Assembly: GCA_944390345.1 (NCBI GenBank)
Contig: CALXPP010000008.1
Span: forward strand, 1 to 59,939
Direction of reading: 5' to 3'
Source of the DNA: an uncultured Clostridia bacterium
GTDB taxonomy: Bacteria > Bacillota > Clostridia > TANB77 > CAG-508
Length of the DNA stretch: 59,939 bases
Part shown: positions 42,898 through 51,974 of the stretch, piece by piece
Layout of the letters: every line of letters begins with the position of its first letter
How positions within the stretch are numbered: position 1 is the stretch's first letter
Translations under genes and position numbers: made by a program
Notes under the pieces: model-generated
What the model saw: only the letters and a program-made list of their open reading frames with translations
Told to the model about the DNA's origin: nothing
The model's database searches: none

Positions 42898-43779
42898 GTG
42901 AGGAAAGTGGAAAAATCAATAGCTGTAGTAGGTGGAGACCTACGAATTGTTAAATTAGTAGAAATGTTAGTAAAGGATGGATATACTGTTTATACCTATG
43001 GTTTAGAGATGTCAGAAGATTTACTTAGGCTAGACAAGGTAGAAATATGTCCAACAGTAAATGAGGCTTTAAAATCTTCAAAAGTAGTTGTAGGACCAAT
43101 TCCATTATCTAGTGACAGAAGGAATTTATCAATGCCTTTTAGCAATATAAAATTAAATGTAGAAGACTTTATATCTTGCTTATCTGGAAAAACATTAATT
43201 GCAGGAAATATTGTAGAAGATGTTAGAAAAAAATTAGAAGAATCAAAAATTCCATATATTGATTTGTTAAAAAGAGAAGAATTTACAGTATTAAATACTA
43301 TTGCAACTGCAGAAGGAACTATTCAAATTGCAATGGAAGAAACTCAGAAAACATTACATGGTAGCAAAGTATTAGTTATGGGCTTTGGTAGAATAGGAAA
43401 AGTTTTAGCTAAGATGCTAGATGGAATAGGTGCGAAAGTCTATTGCGAAGCAAGAAAAAATGAAGATATTGCTTGGATAAAAGCTTATGGTTATGAGCCA
43501 ATACATTTAAATCATTTAAATGAGCATTTAGGAGAATTCGATATAATTATTAGTACAATACCATTCCAAGTATTAGATAAAGAGCGTTTGGAATTGGTAA
43601 GAAAAGATGTTGTAATTATAGATTTGGCTTCTAATCCAGGAGGAGTAGATAGAAAAGTTGCTAAAGAAAAGGATTTAAAATTAATTTGGGCGCTTTCTTT
43701 ACCTGGAAAAGTAGCACCACTAACCTCAGCAATATATATAAAAGAAACTTTATACCATGTTTTAAAAGAATTACAATAA
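42898..43779 (+). CDS. dpaA: dipicolinate synthase subunit A
   Basis: A 293-aa NAD(P)-binding protein, GTG start (a second GTG nine bases on is equally possible). The N-terminal DpaA domain has SIAVVGGDLRIVKLVEML, and the C-terminal Rossmann fold VLVMGFGRIGKVLAKML near residue 163 with DIIISTIPFQVLDKE. DpaA with DpaB (SpoVFA/SpoVFB) converts a lysine-pathway intermediate to dipicolinic acid, the core solute of spores. No dpaB follows; the next gene is uppP. This supports an endospore-forming host. Confidence 0.88.
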   Translation: MRKVEKSIAVVGGDLRIVKLVEMLVKDGYTVYTYGLEMSEDLLRLDKVEICPTVNEALKSSKVVVGPIPLSSDRRNLSMPFSNIKLNVEDFISCLSGKTLIAGNIVEDVRKKLEESKIPYIDLLKREEFTVLNTIATAEGTIQIAMEETQKTLHGSKVLVMGFGRIGKVLAKMLDGIGAKVYCEARKNEDIAWIKAYGYEPIHLNHLNEHLGEFDIIISTIPFQVLDKERLELVRKDVVIIDLASNPGGVDRKVAKEKDLKLIWALSLPGKVAPLTSAIYIKETLYHVLKELQ

Positions 43780-43850
43780 AATTTATGCAATAAAATAAAA
43801 AATATAGTGTATTAAATAAAATTAAAAAATAGAAAAAACTGGAGGAAAAA

Positions 43851-44654
43851 ATGAGCATAATTCATTCAATTATATTAGGTATAGTACAAGGACTTACAGA
43901 ATTTTTACCAGTATCTAGCTCAGGACACTTAAATGTGTTTCCTTGGCTATTTGGCTGGGAGCAAATGCCAGAATCTTTTGATGTGGCATTACATTTAGGA
44001 ACGCTACTAGCTATAGCAATATTCTTTTTTAAAGATTGGATTTCTTTACTAGTAGGAGGATATAAAAAACTTATAAAAAAAGAAGACTCTACAGAAGGTA
44101 GAATGTTTTGGTACTTAGTTGCTGCAACAATTCCAGCTGGAATCTTAAGTTTGGTTTTAGACAAAATAAGTGAAATGATAGTAGGGGATGATTTAAATGT
44201 TCAAATGGCAGTTATAGCACTTGCTTTAATTGTTATGGGAATTATATTATATATAGTAGATAAAAAAGCAAAATCTGAAGTGAAATATCAAGATATTACT
44301 TTAAAGCAATCTATTTTAGTTGGAATTTCACAAGCAATAGCAGCAGCCTTTCCAGGAGTATCTCGTTCTGGAATTACAATGACTGTTGCAAGAATGCTTA
44401 AAATAGACAGAGAAAGCGCTGCAAAATTTTCTTTTATGTTAGCAGCTCCAATTACTTTAGCAGCTGTTGTAGTAGGAATAGCAGATTTTACTTTTGATTT
44501 ATCATTTGTACTAGGAGTATTATCTAGCTTTTTAGTAGGTTTATTTGTAATTAAATTTTTATTAGAGTACTTAAGAAAAGGTAGTTTTAAAATTTTTGCA
44601 ATTTATAGAATTATTTTTGGTTTATTGATTTTTGCTTGTATATTTTTTAAATAA
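43851..44654 (+). CDS. uppP: undecaprenyl-diphosphatase
   Basis: A 267-aa integral membrane protein of the BacA family that removes a phosphate from undecaprenyl diphosphate to recycle the cell-wall lipid carrier. Seen: IVQGLTEFLPVSSSGHLNVF near the N-terminus and AAFPGVSRSGITMTVARML near residue 165, the two signature motifs containing the catalytic Glu, Ser and Arg. About seven or eight helices. A GGAGGAA site precedes ATG. Confidence 0.96.
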   Translation: MSIIHSIILGIVQGLTEFLPVSSSGHLNVFPWLFGWEQMPESFDVALHLGTLLAIAIFFFKDWISLLVGGYKKLIKKEDSTEGRMFWYLVAATIPAGILSLVLDKISEMIVGDDLNVQMAVIALALIVMGIILYIVDKKAKSEVKYQDITLKQSILVGISQAIAAAFPGVSRSGITMTVARMLKIDRESAAKFSFMLAAPITLAAVVVGIADFTFDLSFVLGVLSSFLVGLFVIKFLLEYLRKGSFKIFAIYRIIFGLLIFACIFFK

Positions 44655-44711
44655 TAATTTAGTAAAATTTTAAAATAGTAAGTAAGGTTTTTATTAAGAA
44701 GGGAAAGCAAA

Positions 44712-45560
44712 ATGGCAGAAATATTAGATGGAAAAGCATTAGCAAAAAAGATAAGAAAAGAATTAAAATTAGAAGTAGAAGAATTGAAGCAAAAAGGAAT
44801 AATTCCGAAGCTTGCTGTTATAATGGTAGGAGACAATAGTGCTTCACAGGTATATGTAAGAAATAAATCAAGAGCTTGCGAAAAAGTAGGAATTGAATTT
44901 GAAGAATTTTTATTTGATAAAGATACTTTAGAAGAAGAGTTAATTAATACTATAGATAATCTAAATAAAGATGAAAAAATTCATGGAATTTTACTTCAAA
45001 GTCCAGTACCAAAACATATTAATATTCAGAAGGCATTTGAAAGAATTTCACCAAGCAAAGATGTAGATGGTTTTAATGCTGTAAATGTAGGAAAATTGGC
45101 AACAGGTCAAGATGCTTTTATATCTTGTACTCCTTATGGAATTGTAAAAATTTTAGAGGAATATGGAATCGAAACAGAAGGAAAAAATGCAGTTATTTTA
45201 GGAAGAAGTAATATTGTTGGAAAGCCAATGATTCAATGTATGTTAAATAAAAATGCTACTGTTACAGTATGCCATTCTAGAACAAAAAATATTGAAGAAA
45301 TTACAAAAAATGCAGATATTTTAATTGCGGCAATAGGAAAACCTAAATTTGTAACAGAAAATATGGTAAAGACAGGAGCAGTGGTAATAGATGTTGGAAT
45401 AAATAGATTAGAAGATGGTTCATTATGTGGAGATGTGGATTTTGAAAATCTTTGCGAAAAAGCAAGCTATATTACGCCGGTTCCAGGTGGAGTAGGTCCA
45501 ATGACCATTGCAATGTTATTAAATAATGTAGTAAAAGCGGCAAAGCTTAGTTTAAAATAA
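44712..45560 (+). CDS. folD: bifunctional methylenetetrahydrofolate dehydrogenase/cyclohydrolase
   Basis: A 282-aa FolD: VGDNSASQVYVRNKSRACEK (substrate side, with the Tyr-x3-Lys motif) near residue 37, GILLQSPVPKHI, PSKDVDGFNAVNVG, VILGRSNIVGKPM (NADP site) near 157, and TPVPGGVGPMTIAMLLNN near the end. It converts 5,10-methylene-THF to 10-formyl-THF in the cytoplasm. Good ribosome site AGAAGGG. A terminator follows before dprA. Confidence 0.97.
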   Translation: MAEILDGKALAKKIRKELKLEVEELKQKGIIPKLAVIMVGDNSASQVYVRNKSRACEKVGIEFEEFLFDKDTLEEELINTIDNLNKDEKIHGILLQSPVPKHINIQKAFERISPSKDVDGFNAVNVGKLATGQDAFISCTPYGIVKILEEYGIETEGKNAVILGRSNIVGKPMIQCMLNKNATVTVCHSRTKNIEEITKNADILIAAIGKPKFVTENMVKTGAVVIDVGINRLEDGSLCGDVDFENLCEKASYITPVPGGVGPMTIAMLLNNVVKAAKLSLK

Positions 45561-45579
45561 TTAAAATTAAATATGGGGG

Positions 45580-45609
45580 CATAAAGTTAAATACTTTATG
45601 TCTTTTTTT
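45580..45609 (+). terminator. intrinsic terminator after folD
   Basis: CATAAAGT (45580-45587), 5-base loop, ACTTTATG (45593-45600), then TC and seven T. An ATG at 45598 lies inside this structure and is not a start. Confidence 0.8.
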
Positions 45610-45633
45610 ATATTTAAAGAAAGGAAAAAATTT

Positions 45634-46489
45634 ATGCAAGAATATAATATATGGTTTTCAAAACTAAAATTAGATAATAAATGTAAATTAAGTTTATTAG
45701 AAAATTTCAAACTAGAAGAACTTTATAATTTTTCAGAGAAAAATTTAAAAAGTATAGATATAAAAGAAAATATAAAAAAAGAATTATGCAATATAAATTA
45801 TAAAAAAGATTTACAAAAAGATGTAAATTATATGAATAAAAATAATATCTTATTAGTAAATTGTAAGGAGAAAGCTTATCCTTCAAATTTAAAAAATATT
45901 TCAGCTAAACCTGCTTTAATTTATATTAGAGGAAATAAAAATTTACTAGAAGAAAGTAATATAGCAGTTATAGGAACAAGAAAACCTAGTAGCTATGGAA
46001 AAAGAGTTGCCATATCTATTGCAAAAGAATTATCAGATAGAGAAATTACAGTAGTAAGTGGCTTAGCACTTCGGAATAGATAGCTGTGCACATATAGGAG
46101 CATTAAAAGGACAATCTAAAAAAACAATTGCAGTACTTGGAAATGGTTTAAAAATAGAAAACTTATATCCTAAAGAAAATTTAAAATTATTTGAACAAAT
46201 TTTAGAAAATAATGGTTGTATAGTGTCTGAATATAACTTAGAAGAAAAGGCTGAAAGATGGCATTTTCCGGCTAGAAATAGAATTATAAGTGGACTAAGT
46301 AAAAAAGTATTAGTAGTAGAAGCAGCTTTAAATAGCGGAAGCTTTATAACTGTAGATTTTGCTTTAGAACAGGGAAAGGATGTTTATGCTATTCCAGGAG
46401 GAATTTATTCAGAAAAATCCGTGGGATGTAACAATCTAATCAAAGAAGGTGCTGGTATAGTACAAAATGTATCAGATTTGGTATTTTAA
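45634..46489 (+). CDS. dprA: DNA-processing protein DprA, needs +1 frameshift at CGGA
   Basis: DprA binds single-stranded DNA and loads RecA during transformation. The start is ATG 45634 after AAAGAAAGGA. The first frame gives the SAM-like N-terminal part and the start of the Rossmann fold (IAVIGTRKPSSYGKRVA, VVSGLAL) and would stop at 46081. In the +1 frame the protein continues as GIDSCAHIGALKGQSKK and runs through HFPARNRIISGLSKKVLVVE and PGGIYSEKSVGCNNLI to 46489. The junction is CTT-CGGA-ATA (46069-46078): one base must be skipped to read the conserved SGLALGIDS motif. Total 284 aa, all DprA motifs kept, so the gene is otherwise under selection. The C-terminal winged helix is absent. Either recoded by the tRNA at 241-314 or a sequencing insertion. 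Confidence 0.88.
46069..46075 (+). other. candidate CGGA quadruplet codon in dprA
   Basis: Zero-frame codons CTT CGG AAT AGA end in TAG at 46081-46083. Reading 46072-46075 (CGGA) as one glycine codon gives Leu-Gly-Ile-Asp, the invariant DprA motif, and opens the rest of the gene. Confidence 0.65.
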
Positions 46490-46611
46490 TTAAAGAGCTA
46501 ATATATTAAGATTTTTGAAATCCTAGTACAAATTTATTAAAAAAGCTTTATATTTTTTTTATTTATGATATAATACCTGTGTATATTTAAAACTTGCCAT
46601 AAGGAGGAAAT

Positions 46612-49425
46612 ATGGATACAAACGGAAAAGATGGCCAAACAAGAAGATATAAGACAAATTCAACTGGAAGTAAAAAAGCCAAAAAACAATTAAATAAAGA
46701 AGAAACCAGAGTAATAGGAACAGATAGAGTAAAAAATGCAAAAAAAGCAACTTCAAAAAATTCAAAGGATCCTAAAAAAGATAAAAATGGAAAGAAAAAA
46801 TTTAAATATAGACATCCAAGAATAGCAACATGTATAAAGATATTTTTTATTATATTAATGCTACTTATAATAATAGGTGGTGGTATTGTTGCAGGAACAT
46901 TTTTTGGACTTTTTGGAGATGAACTAAAAATCTCAGAAGACGAACTAGTAATTAAGGCTGAAAACTCAACAGTATACGATAAAAATGGAACAGAAATAGC
47001 CTCATTAAGTAGTGGAGAAAAAAGAAAAGTTGTAAGCTTATCTGAAATGGCAGAATATTTACCAAAAGCTTATGTTGCAATTGAAGATGAGAGATTTTAT
47101 GAGCATTCAGGTGTAGATATAATGAGGACTGGATATGCTACAGTAAACTACATACTTCATGGAGGAAATTCATCTTTTGGTGGTAGTACTATAACACAGC
47201 AATTAATAAAGAATATAACACAAGAAAAAGACAACAAAGCCTTAGCAGGTGTTATAAGAAAAGTAAAAGAAATGGCAAAGGCTATACAAGTAGAACATAT
47301 ATTATCTAAAAGCCAGATATTAGAGCTTTATTTAAATACTATCTATATTGGTGGAAATGATATAAATGGAGTTGCTTTAGGTGCAGTATATTATTTTGAT
47401 AAAGATGTTAAAGACTTAAGCTTAGCAGAATGTGCTTTTATGGCTGGTATAAATAATGCACCAGGCTCTTATAGACCTTTTGCGGAGTTTGAAAATGAAG
47501 AAGAAAAAGAAGAAATGTTTACAAAAATTAAAAATAGAACAAAAACAGTTTTAGCAAAAATGAAGGAAGTAGGCTATATAACAGACGAGAACGAATACAA
47601 TCAAGCTATAGCTGATGTAGATAATGGCTTAAACTTTAAGCAGGGCGAAGGTGCTAAAACAACTGTTGATGTTTCTTATCATACAGAAGCAGCAATTGCT
47701 CAAATAAAAGAGCAATTAATGGAAGAAAAAGGTATGTCAGAAGATTTAGCAGAAGTATATTTATATAGTGGTGGTTTAAAAATTTATACAACTCAAGATT
47801 CAAATATTCAAAATAAAGTAGAAGAAGTAGTTACTAGCGAAGCTTATAAAAGACAATCACCAAGTAAAACTCAAACATCAATGGCAACTATGACAATAGT
47901 AGATCATACTACAGGGCAAGTAGTAGCTTGTGGAGCAGGAACACAAGATGAACTTAAGAAAACAAAATTAGGATATTTTAATTGGCCAAAGAGCTTGAAA
48001 AAACAAACAGGTTCTTCAATGAAACCAATATCTGTTATAGCACCAGGATTAGAAAATGGAACAATTACAGCATCAACTACTTTCTATGATGGACCAACTG
48101 AATTTGGAGGTGGATATAGTCCAAAAGAATGGTATGATGGATACAAAGGCTTAATGACAATGCGTCAAGCAATAGAAATATCTGCAAATATACCACATGT
48201 AAAAGCACTATCTCTTATTGGAGTAGATAAAGCTATAGATTTTTGTGAAAAAGTAGGAATTACAGGACTTGGAGATGAAGGACTAAGCTTAGCTTTAGGA
48301 GGATTAGATGAAGGTGCATCTTCACTTCAGATGGCAATGGCATATGCTGCGATTGCAAATGATGGCGTTTATATAGAGCCAACCTTCTATACAAAAGTAG
48401 AAGATAGTAAAGGAGAAGTTGTTTTAGAAGCAAAACAAGAAACAGAGCAGGTAATGTCAAAGGAAAATGCTTTTATAGAGAAGAGTATTTTAACAGCACC
48501 AGTTACAGGAGCAAGTGGTACAGCAACCTATTGTAGAATTTCAGGAATGGATGTAGCTGCAAAAACAGGTACAACAAATGAGGATTATGATAGATGGCTT
48601 TGTGGTTTTACACCATACTATACAGCAGCAGTTTGGTATGGATATGAATATAGTGAGAAGGTAGTATTTAGTGGAAATCCAGCAGGAAAAATTTGGGATG
48701 AAGTAATGACAGATATCCATAAGGATTTAGAAGGAAAGAAATTTGAACAGCCAGAAAATATTGTAGTAGCAGCAATCTGTAGAAAAACAGGAAAGGTAGC
48801 AACGGGGGCTTGTTCAGATACTTATCCAGAAATGTTTGTAAAGGGAAGTGTTCCTTCAAAATGTGAAGGTCATACAAAATTAAAAATTTGTAAAGCAACA
48901 AATTTAATTGCTAATGAATACTGTCCAGATACAGAAGAAAGAACTTACTCAAATTTACCACCAGAAGAAAAAAATGGAAAATGGTCTACAGATTACGGCG
49001 GAAATTACAATATTCCAACAGGAACTTGTACTCAACATAATGCAGATACTAATAAACCAGTAGAAAATCCTACTCCTAATCCAGATCCAAATACTAATAC
49101 AGCAGGAAATACCCCAGCTCAGCACGAGCATAACTGGGTAGAAGATGCATCGCAAAGCAAGGCTGCAACTTGTACAAAAGACGGCTATAAAGTATATAAA
49201 TGTACTTGTGGTGAGACCAAGAGAGAAACTGTTAAAGCTACTGGACATAGATATGGTGCTTGGGAAATAACTAAGGAAGCGACAGAAACTGAAGAAGGAG
49301 AAAGAAAAAGAATTTGTAGTATTTGTCACGGAAAAGAAGAAGGAGGAATACAAACAGAACCAATAGAAAAGAAGAAGCCTACAGACAATACTACAAACAC
49401 CGGAAATGTAACAAATGAGACTTAA
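46612..49425 (+). CDS. class A penicillin-binding protein with Cys-rich C-terminal extension
   Basis: A 937-aa bifunctional peptidoglycan synthase. A basic cytoplasmic tail (about 1-75), one membrane helix (IKIFFIILMLLIIIGGGIVA), a GT51 glycosyltransferase domain (VAIEDERFYEHSGVD near 158, FGGSTITQQLIKN) and a transpeptidase domain with the SxxK (TGSSMKPISV near 467), SxN (EISANIPH) and KTG (AAKTGTTNEDYDR near 650) motifs. The last 130 residues are a Pro/Asn linker and an unusual tail with paired Cys (CTCGETKRE, CSICHGKEEGG) like repeats of clostridial surface proteins. GGAGG before ATG, and TATAAT at 46569. Confidence 0.95.
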   Translation: MDTNGKDGQTRRYKTNSTGSKKAKKQLNKEETRVIGTDRVKNAKKATSKNSKDPKKDKNGKKKFKYRHPRIATCIKIFFIILMLLIIIGGGIVAGTFFGLFGDELKISEDELVIKAENSTVYDKNGTEIASLSSGEKRKVVSLSEMAEYLPKAYVAIEDERFYEHSGVDIMRTGYATVNYILHGGNSSFGGSTITQQLIKNITQEKDNKALAGVIRKVKEMAKAIQVEHILSKSQILELYLNTIYIGGNDINGVALGAVYYFDKDVKDLSLAECAFMAGINNAPGSYRPFAEFENEEEKEEMFTKIKNRTKTVLAKMKEVGYITDENEYNQAIADVDNGLNFKQGEGAKTTVDVSYHTEAAIAQIKEQLMEEKGMSEDLAEVYLYSGGLKIYTTQDSNIQNKVEEVVTSEAYKRQSPSKTQTSMATMTIVDHTTGQVVACGAGTQDELKKTKLGYFNWPKSLKKQTGSSMKPISVIAPGLENGTITASTTFYDGPTEFGGGYSPKEWYDGYKGLMTMRQAIEISANIPHVKALSLIGVDKAIDFCEKVGITGLGDEGLSLALGGLDEGASSLQMAMAYAAIANDGVYIEPTFYTKVEDSKGEVVLEAKQETEQVMSKENAFIEKSILTAPVTGASGTATYCRISGMDVAAKTGTTNEDYDRWLCGFTPYYTAAVWYGYEYSEKVVFSGNPAGKIWDEVMTDIHKDLEGKKFEQPENIVVAAICRKTGKVATGACSDTYPEMFVKGSVPSKCEGHTKLKICKATNLIANEYCPDTEERTYSNLPPEEKNGKWSTDYGGNYNIPTGTCTQHNADTNKPVENPTPNPDPNTNTAGNTPAQHEHNWVEDASQSKAATCTKDGYKVYKCTCGETKRETVKATGHRYGAWEITKEATETEEGERKRICSICHGKEEGGIQTEPIEKKKPTDNTTNTGNVTNET

Positions 49426-49458
49426 AAACTAGTAAAGAAAAATATGATTAAAAAATAA

Positions 49459-49486
49459 GGATATGCCGAAATTAATCGGTATATCC
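49459..49486 (+). promoter_or_regulatory. hairpin before cysS
   Basis: GGATATGCCGA (49459-49469) pairs with TCGGTATATCC (49476-49486), one G-T pair, without a T-run. It lies just before the cysS ribosome site, so it may affect translation or processing. There is no T-box leader: the gap is far too short. Confidence 0.5.
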
Positions 49487-49507
49487 CAAATTTAAAGGAG
49501 AATAAAA

Positions 49508-50890
49508 TTGAAAATATATTTTTATAATACTCTAACAAAGCAAAAACAAGAGTTTAAATCTTTAAATGAAAAAGAAGTAAGAATTTATACTTGTGGACCA
49601 ACTGTATATTATTTTGCGCACATAGGAAATTTAAGAGCATATCTATTTATGGATACTTTAAGAAGGGTATTAAAATATAATGGTTATACTTTAAAACATG
49701 TAATGAATATTACTGATGTTGGGCATTTGGTTTCAGATGCAGATGAAGGCGAAGATAAGATGCTTAAAGCTGCTAGGAGAGAGAATAAAGATCCATACGA
49801 AATAGCTGATTTTTATATGAAGGCATTTTTAAATGATATAGATAAGTTAAATATAGATAGACCAGAAATTATAGCAAGAGCAACAGAGCATATAGACATT
49901 ATGGAAGAGTATGTTAAGAAAATTATAGAAAATGGATATACTTACCAAACAGAGGATACTATATATTTTGATACTTCTAAATTAAAAAATTATGGAATTC
50001 TTTCTGGAAAGAAAATAGAAGATCAAAAGGCTGGTGCAAGAGTAGATTTTGATACCAGAAAAAAGAATATTTCAGATTTTGCTTTATGGATAAAGGCACC
50101 AGAAAATCACATTATGAAATGGGATACTTTTTTTGGAAAATGTTATCCAGGTTGGCATTTGGAGTGTTCTGCAATGGGATATAAATATTTAGGAGAAGAA
50201 TTTGATATTCATACAGGAGGAGTGGATCATATTCCAATTCATCACGAGAATGAGATTGCTCAAGCCCAAGGTTTTTGTGGAAAAATACCAGCTAGATTTT
50301 GGATGCATGTAAATTTTCTAACAGTTGATGGTGGAAAAATGTCAAAAAGCTTAAATAATTTATATACTATTGAAGAGTTAAAAGAAAGAGGTTTTGAACC
50401 ACTTGTTTATAGATTGTTTAATTTTACTTCTACTTATAGAAATAAAATAAATTTTACTTGGGAAGCTATGGAATCTGCTAAAACAGCATTAAATAGATTA
50501 AGAGAAGGGTATTTAAAACATTGTGAAGGCACTGCTGAAGTAGATGAAAAAGAGATAAAAGCTTTAGAAGAAAAATTTCATGAAGCTATAAATGATGACT
50601 TAAATATGCCTGTTGCTATGAGTGTAGTATGGGATATTATTAGAAATCCAATAAAATCAAAAGCTTATAAGAATTTATTATTAAAATTTGATGAAGTTTT
50701 AGGATTAGATTTAAAAAATTATAAAAAGGAAGAAACAGAAATTCCAAAGGAAGATATAGAATTAGTAGAAAAGAGAAATATTGCAAGAAAAAATAAAAAT
50801 TGGGAAGAATCAGATAGAATTCGTGATATTTTAATGTCAAAAGGTTATACTGTTAAAGACGGAAAAGAAGGTACTTTAATAGAAAAGTAA
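49508..50890 (+). CDS. cysS: cysteinyl-tRNA synthetase
   Basis: TTG start after AAAGGAG, 460 aa, class I synthetase. Seen: CGPTVYYFAHIGNLRAYLF (HIGH-type motif and zinc Cys) near residue 32, GWHLECSAM and GVDHIPIHHENEIAQ (zinc ligands) near 215-245, KMSKSLNN near 280. The C-terminal anticodon-binding domain is present. It charges tRNA-Cys. It heads the run that continues with the FemX-like gene and alr. Confidence 0.97.
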   Translation: MKIYFYNTLTKQKQEFKSLNEKEVRIYTCGPTVYYFAHIGNLRAYLFMDTLRRVLKYNGYTLKHVMNITDVGHLVSDADEGEDKMLKAARRENKDPYEIADFYMKAFLNDIDKLNIDRPEIIARATEHIDIMEEYVKKIIENGYTYQTEDTIYFDTSKLKNYGILSGKKIEDQKAGARVDFDTRKKNISDFALWIKAPENHIMKWDTFFGKCYPGWHLECSAMGYKYLGEEFDIHTGGVDHIPIHHENEIAQAQGFCGKIPARFWMHVNFLTVDGGKMSKSLNNLYTIEELKERGFEPLVYRLFNFTSTYRNKINFTWEAMESAKTALNRLREGYLKHCEGTAEVDEKEIKALEEKFHEAINDDLNMPVAMSVVWDIIRNPIKSKAYKNLLLKFDEVLGLDLKNYKKEETEIPKEDIELVEKRNIARKNKNWEESDRIRDILMSKGYTVKDGKEGTLIEK

Positions 50891-50911
50891 TTTTGGAGGA
50901 ATAAAGATAAA

Positions 50912-51971
50912 ATGAAATTATTAGAAGAAAAAGATAAGGCAAAGTATAAGGAATTTCTAGAAAAGCACGAAAGATGTAATTTTCAACAATCTCTTGAATG
51001 GGGAGAAGTAAAAACAAATTGGACAAAAGAAGTAATTTTATCAGAAGATGAAAAAGGAAATATAAGAGGCTCTTTATGTGTATGGATTAGAAAAATACCA
51101 GTTTTTGGAAATATAATGTATTCTGCTAGAGGACCTGTTTGTGATATACACAATGAAGAAGTACTTCAAGATATAGTAGACGGTGCAGACCTTTTAGCCA
51201 AAAAGTATAATGCTTTTGTACTTAGAATAGAGCCAGATATAAAAAAAGACGATATTGCTTTTAGAGATATAATCTCAAGATTAGGTTTTGAAATAAAAGA
51301 TGATAGCAAAGATTTTAAAGATGAAATTCAACCAAGATTTGTATTTAGATTAGATATAAAAAATAAAACAGAAGATGAAGTATTTGCGAATTTTCATTCT
51401 AAAACTAGATATAATATTCGTTTAGCTAAGAAAAAAGGTGTAGAAATAAAAAAAGGTACCAGAGAAGATTTAAAAGATTTTCATAATATAATGGTAGAAA
51501 CAGGAAAAAGAGATAATTTTATTATTCGTTCTTTATCTTATTTTGAAAAAATGTATGATGAACTGGTACCAAAAGGACACATGAAACTTCTAATGGCATA
51601 CTATGAAGGAAAACCAATTGCTCGGAATTATACCAATTATGTATGGAAATAAAGTATGGTATTTGTATGGAGCTAGTAGTAATAGTCATAGAAATTTAAT
51701 GCCAAATTATTTGCTTCAATGGACAATGATACAAGAAGCAATAAAAAGAAAATGTGATATATATGATTTTCGAGGAGTTTCTGGAGTAGTCGATGAAAAT
51801 CATCCTCAATATGGTTTATATCGTTTTAAAAAAGGATTTGGAGCTGAATTTACAGAATTTATAGGAGAAATCTATATTCCATATAAGCCAATTGTATATA
51901 AAATGTATAAAATTGCAGAAAAAACTTTTAGAACACTAAGAACTATAAAAAAGAAAATTTTAGGAAAATAG
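50912..51971 (+). CDS. FemX/FemAB-like peptidoglycan aminoacyltransferase, needs +1 frameshift at CGGA
   Basis: FemAB enzymes add amino acids from aminoacyl-tRNA (Gly, Ala or Ser) to lipid II. The first frame has FQQSLEWGEVKTNW near residue 28, VFGNIMYSARGPVCD and NFHSKTRYNIRLAKKKGVE (all family blocks) and stops at 51650. The +1 frame continues GIIPIMYGNKVWYLYGASSN, LLQWTMIQEAIKRKCDIYDF, and KKGFGAEFTEFIGE to 51971. The junction is ATT-GCT-CGGA-ATT (51617-51629). Skipping one base restores the AGII...YLYGASS core, total 352 aa, normal length. The start ATG follows TTGGAGGAA. The product uses aminoacyl-tRNA itself, which gives a possible link to the tRNA-Gly that would decode its frameshift. 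Sequencing insertion is the alternative. Confidence 0.88.
51620..51626 (+). other. candidate CGGA quadruplet codon in the femX-like gene
   Basis: Zero frame GCT CGG AAT TAT leads to TAA at 51650. Reading 51623-51626 (CGGA) as one glycine gives Ala-Gly-Ile-Ile and restores the C-terminal FemAB core. Confidence 0.65.
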
Positions 51972-51974
51972 CAT

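Noticed and set aside
45598..45633. Upstream ATG as dprA start
   Set aside because: It lies inside the folD terminator and lacks a ribosome site.
49426..49507. T-box leader for cysS
   Set aside because: The gap is only about 80 bases and contains one short hairpin. No T-box sequence or specifier loop was seen.
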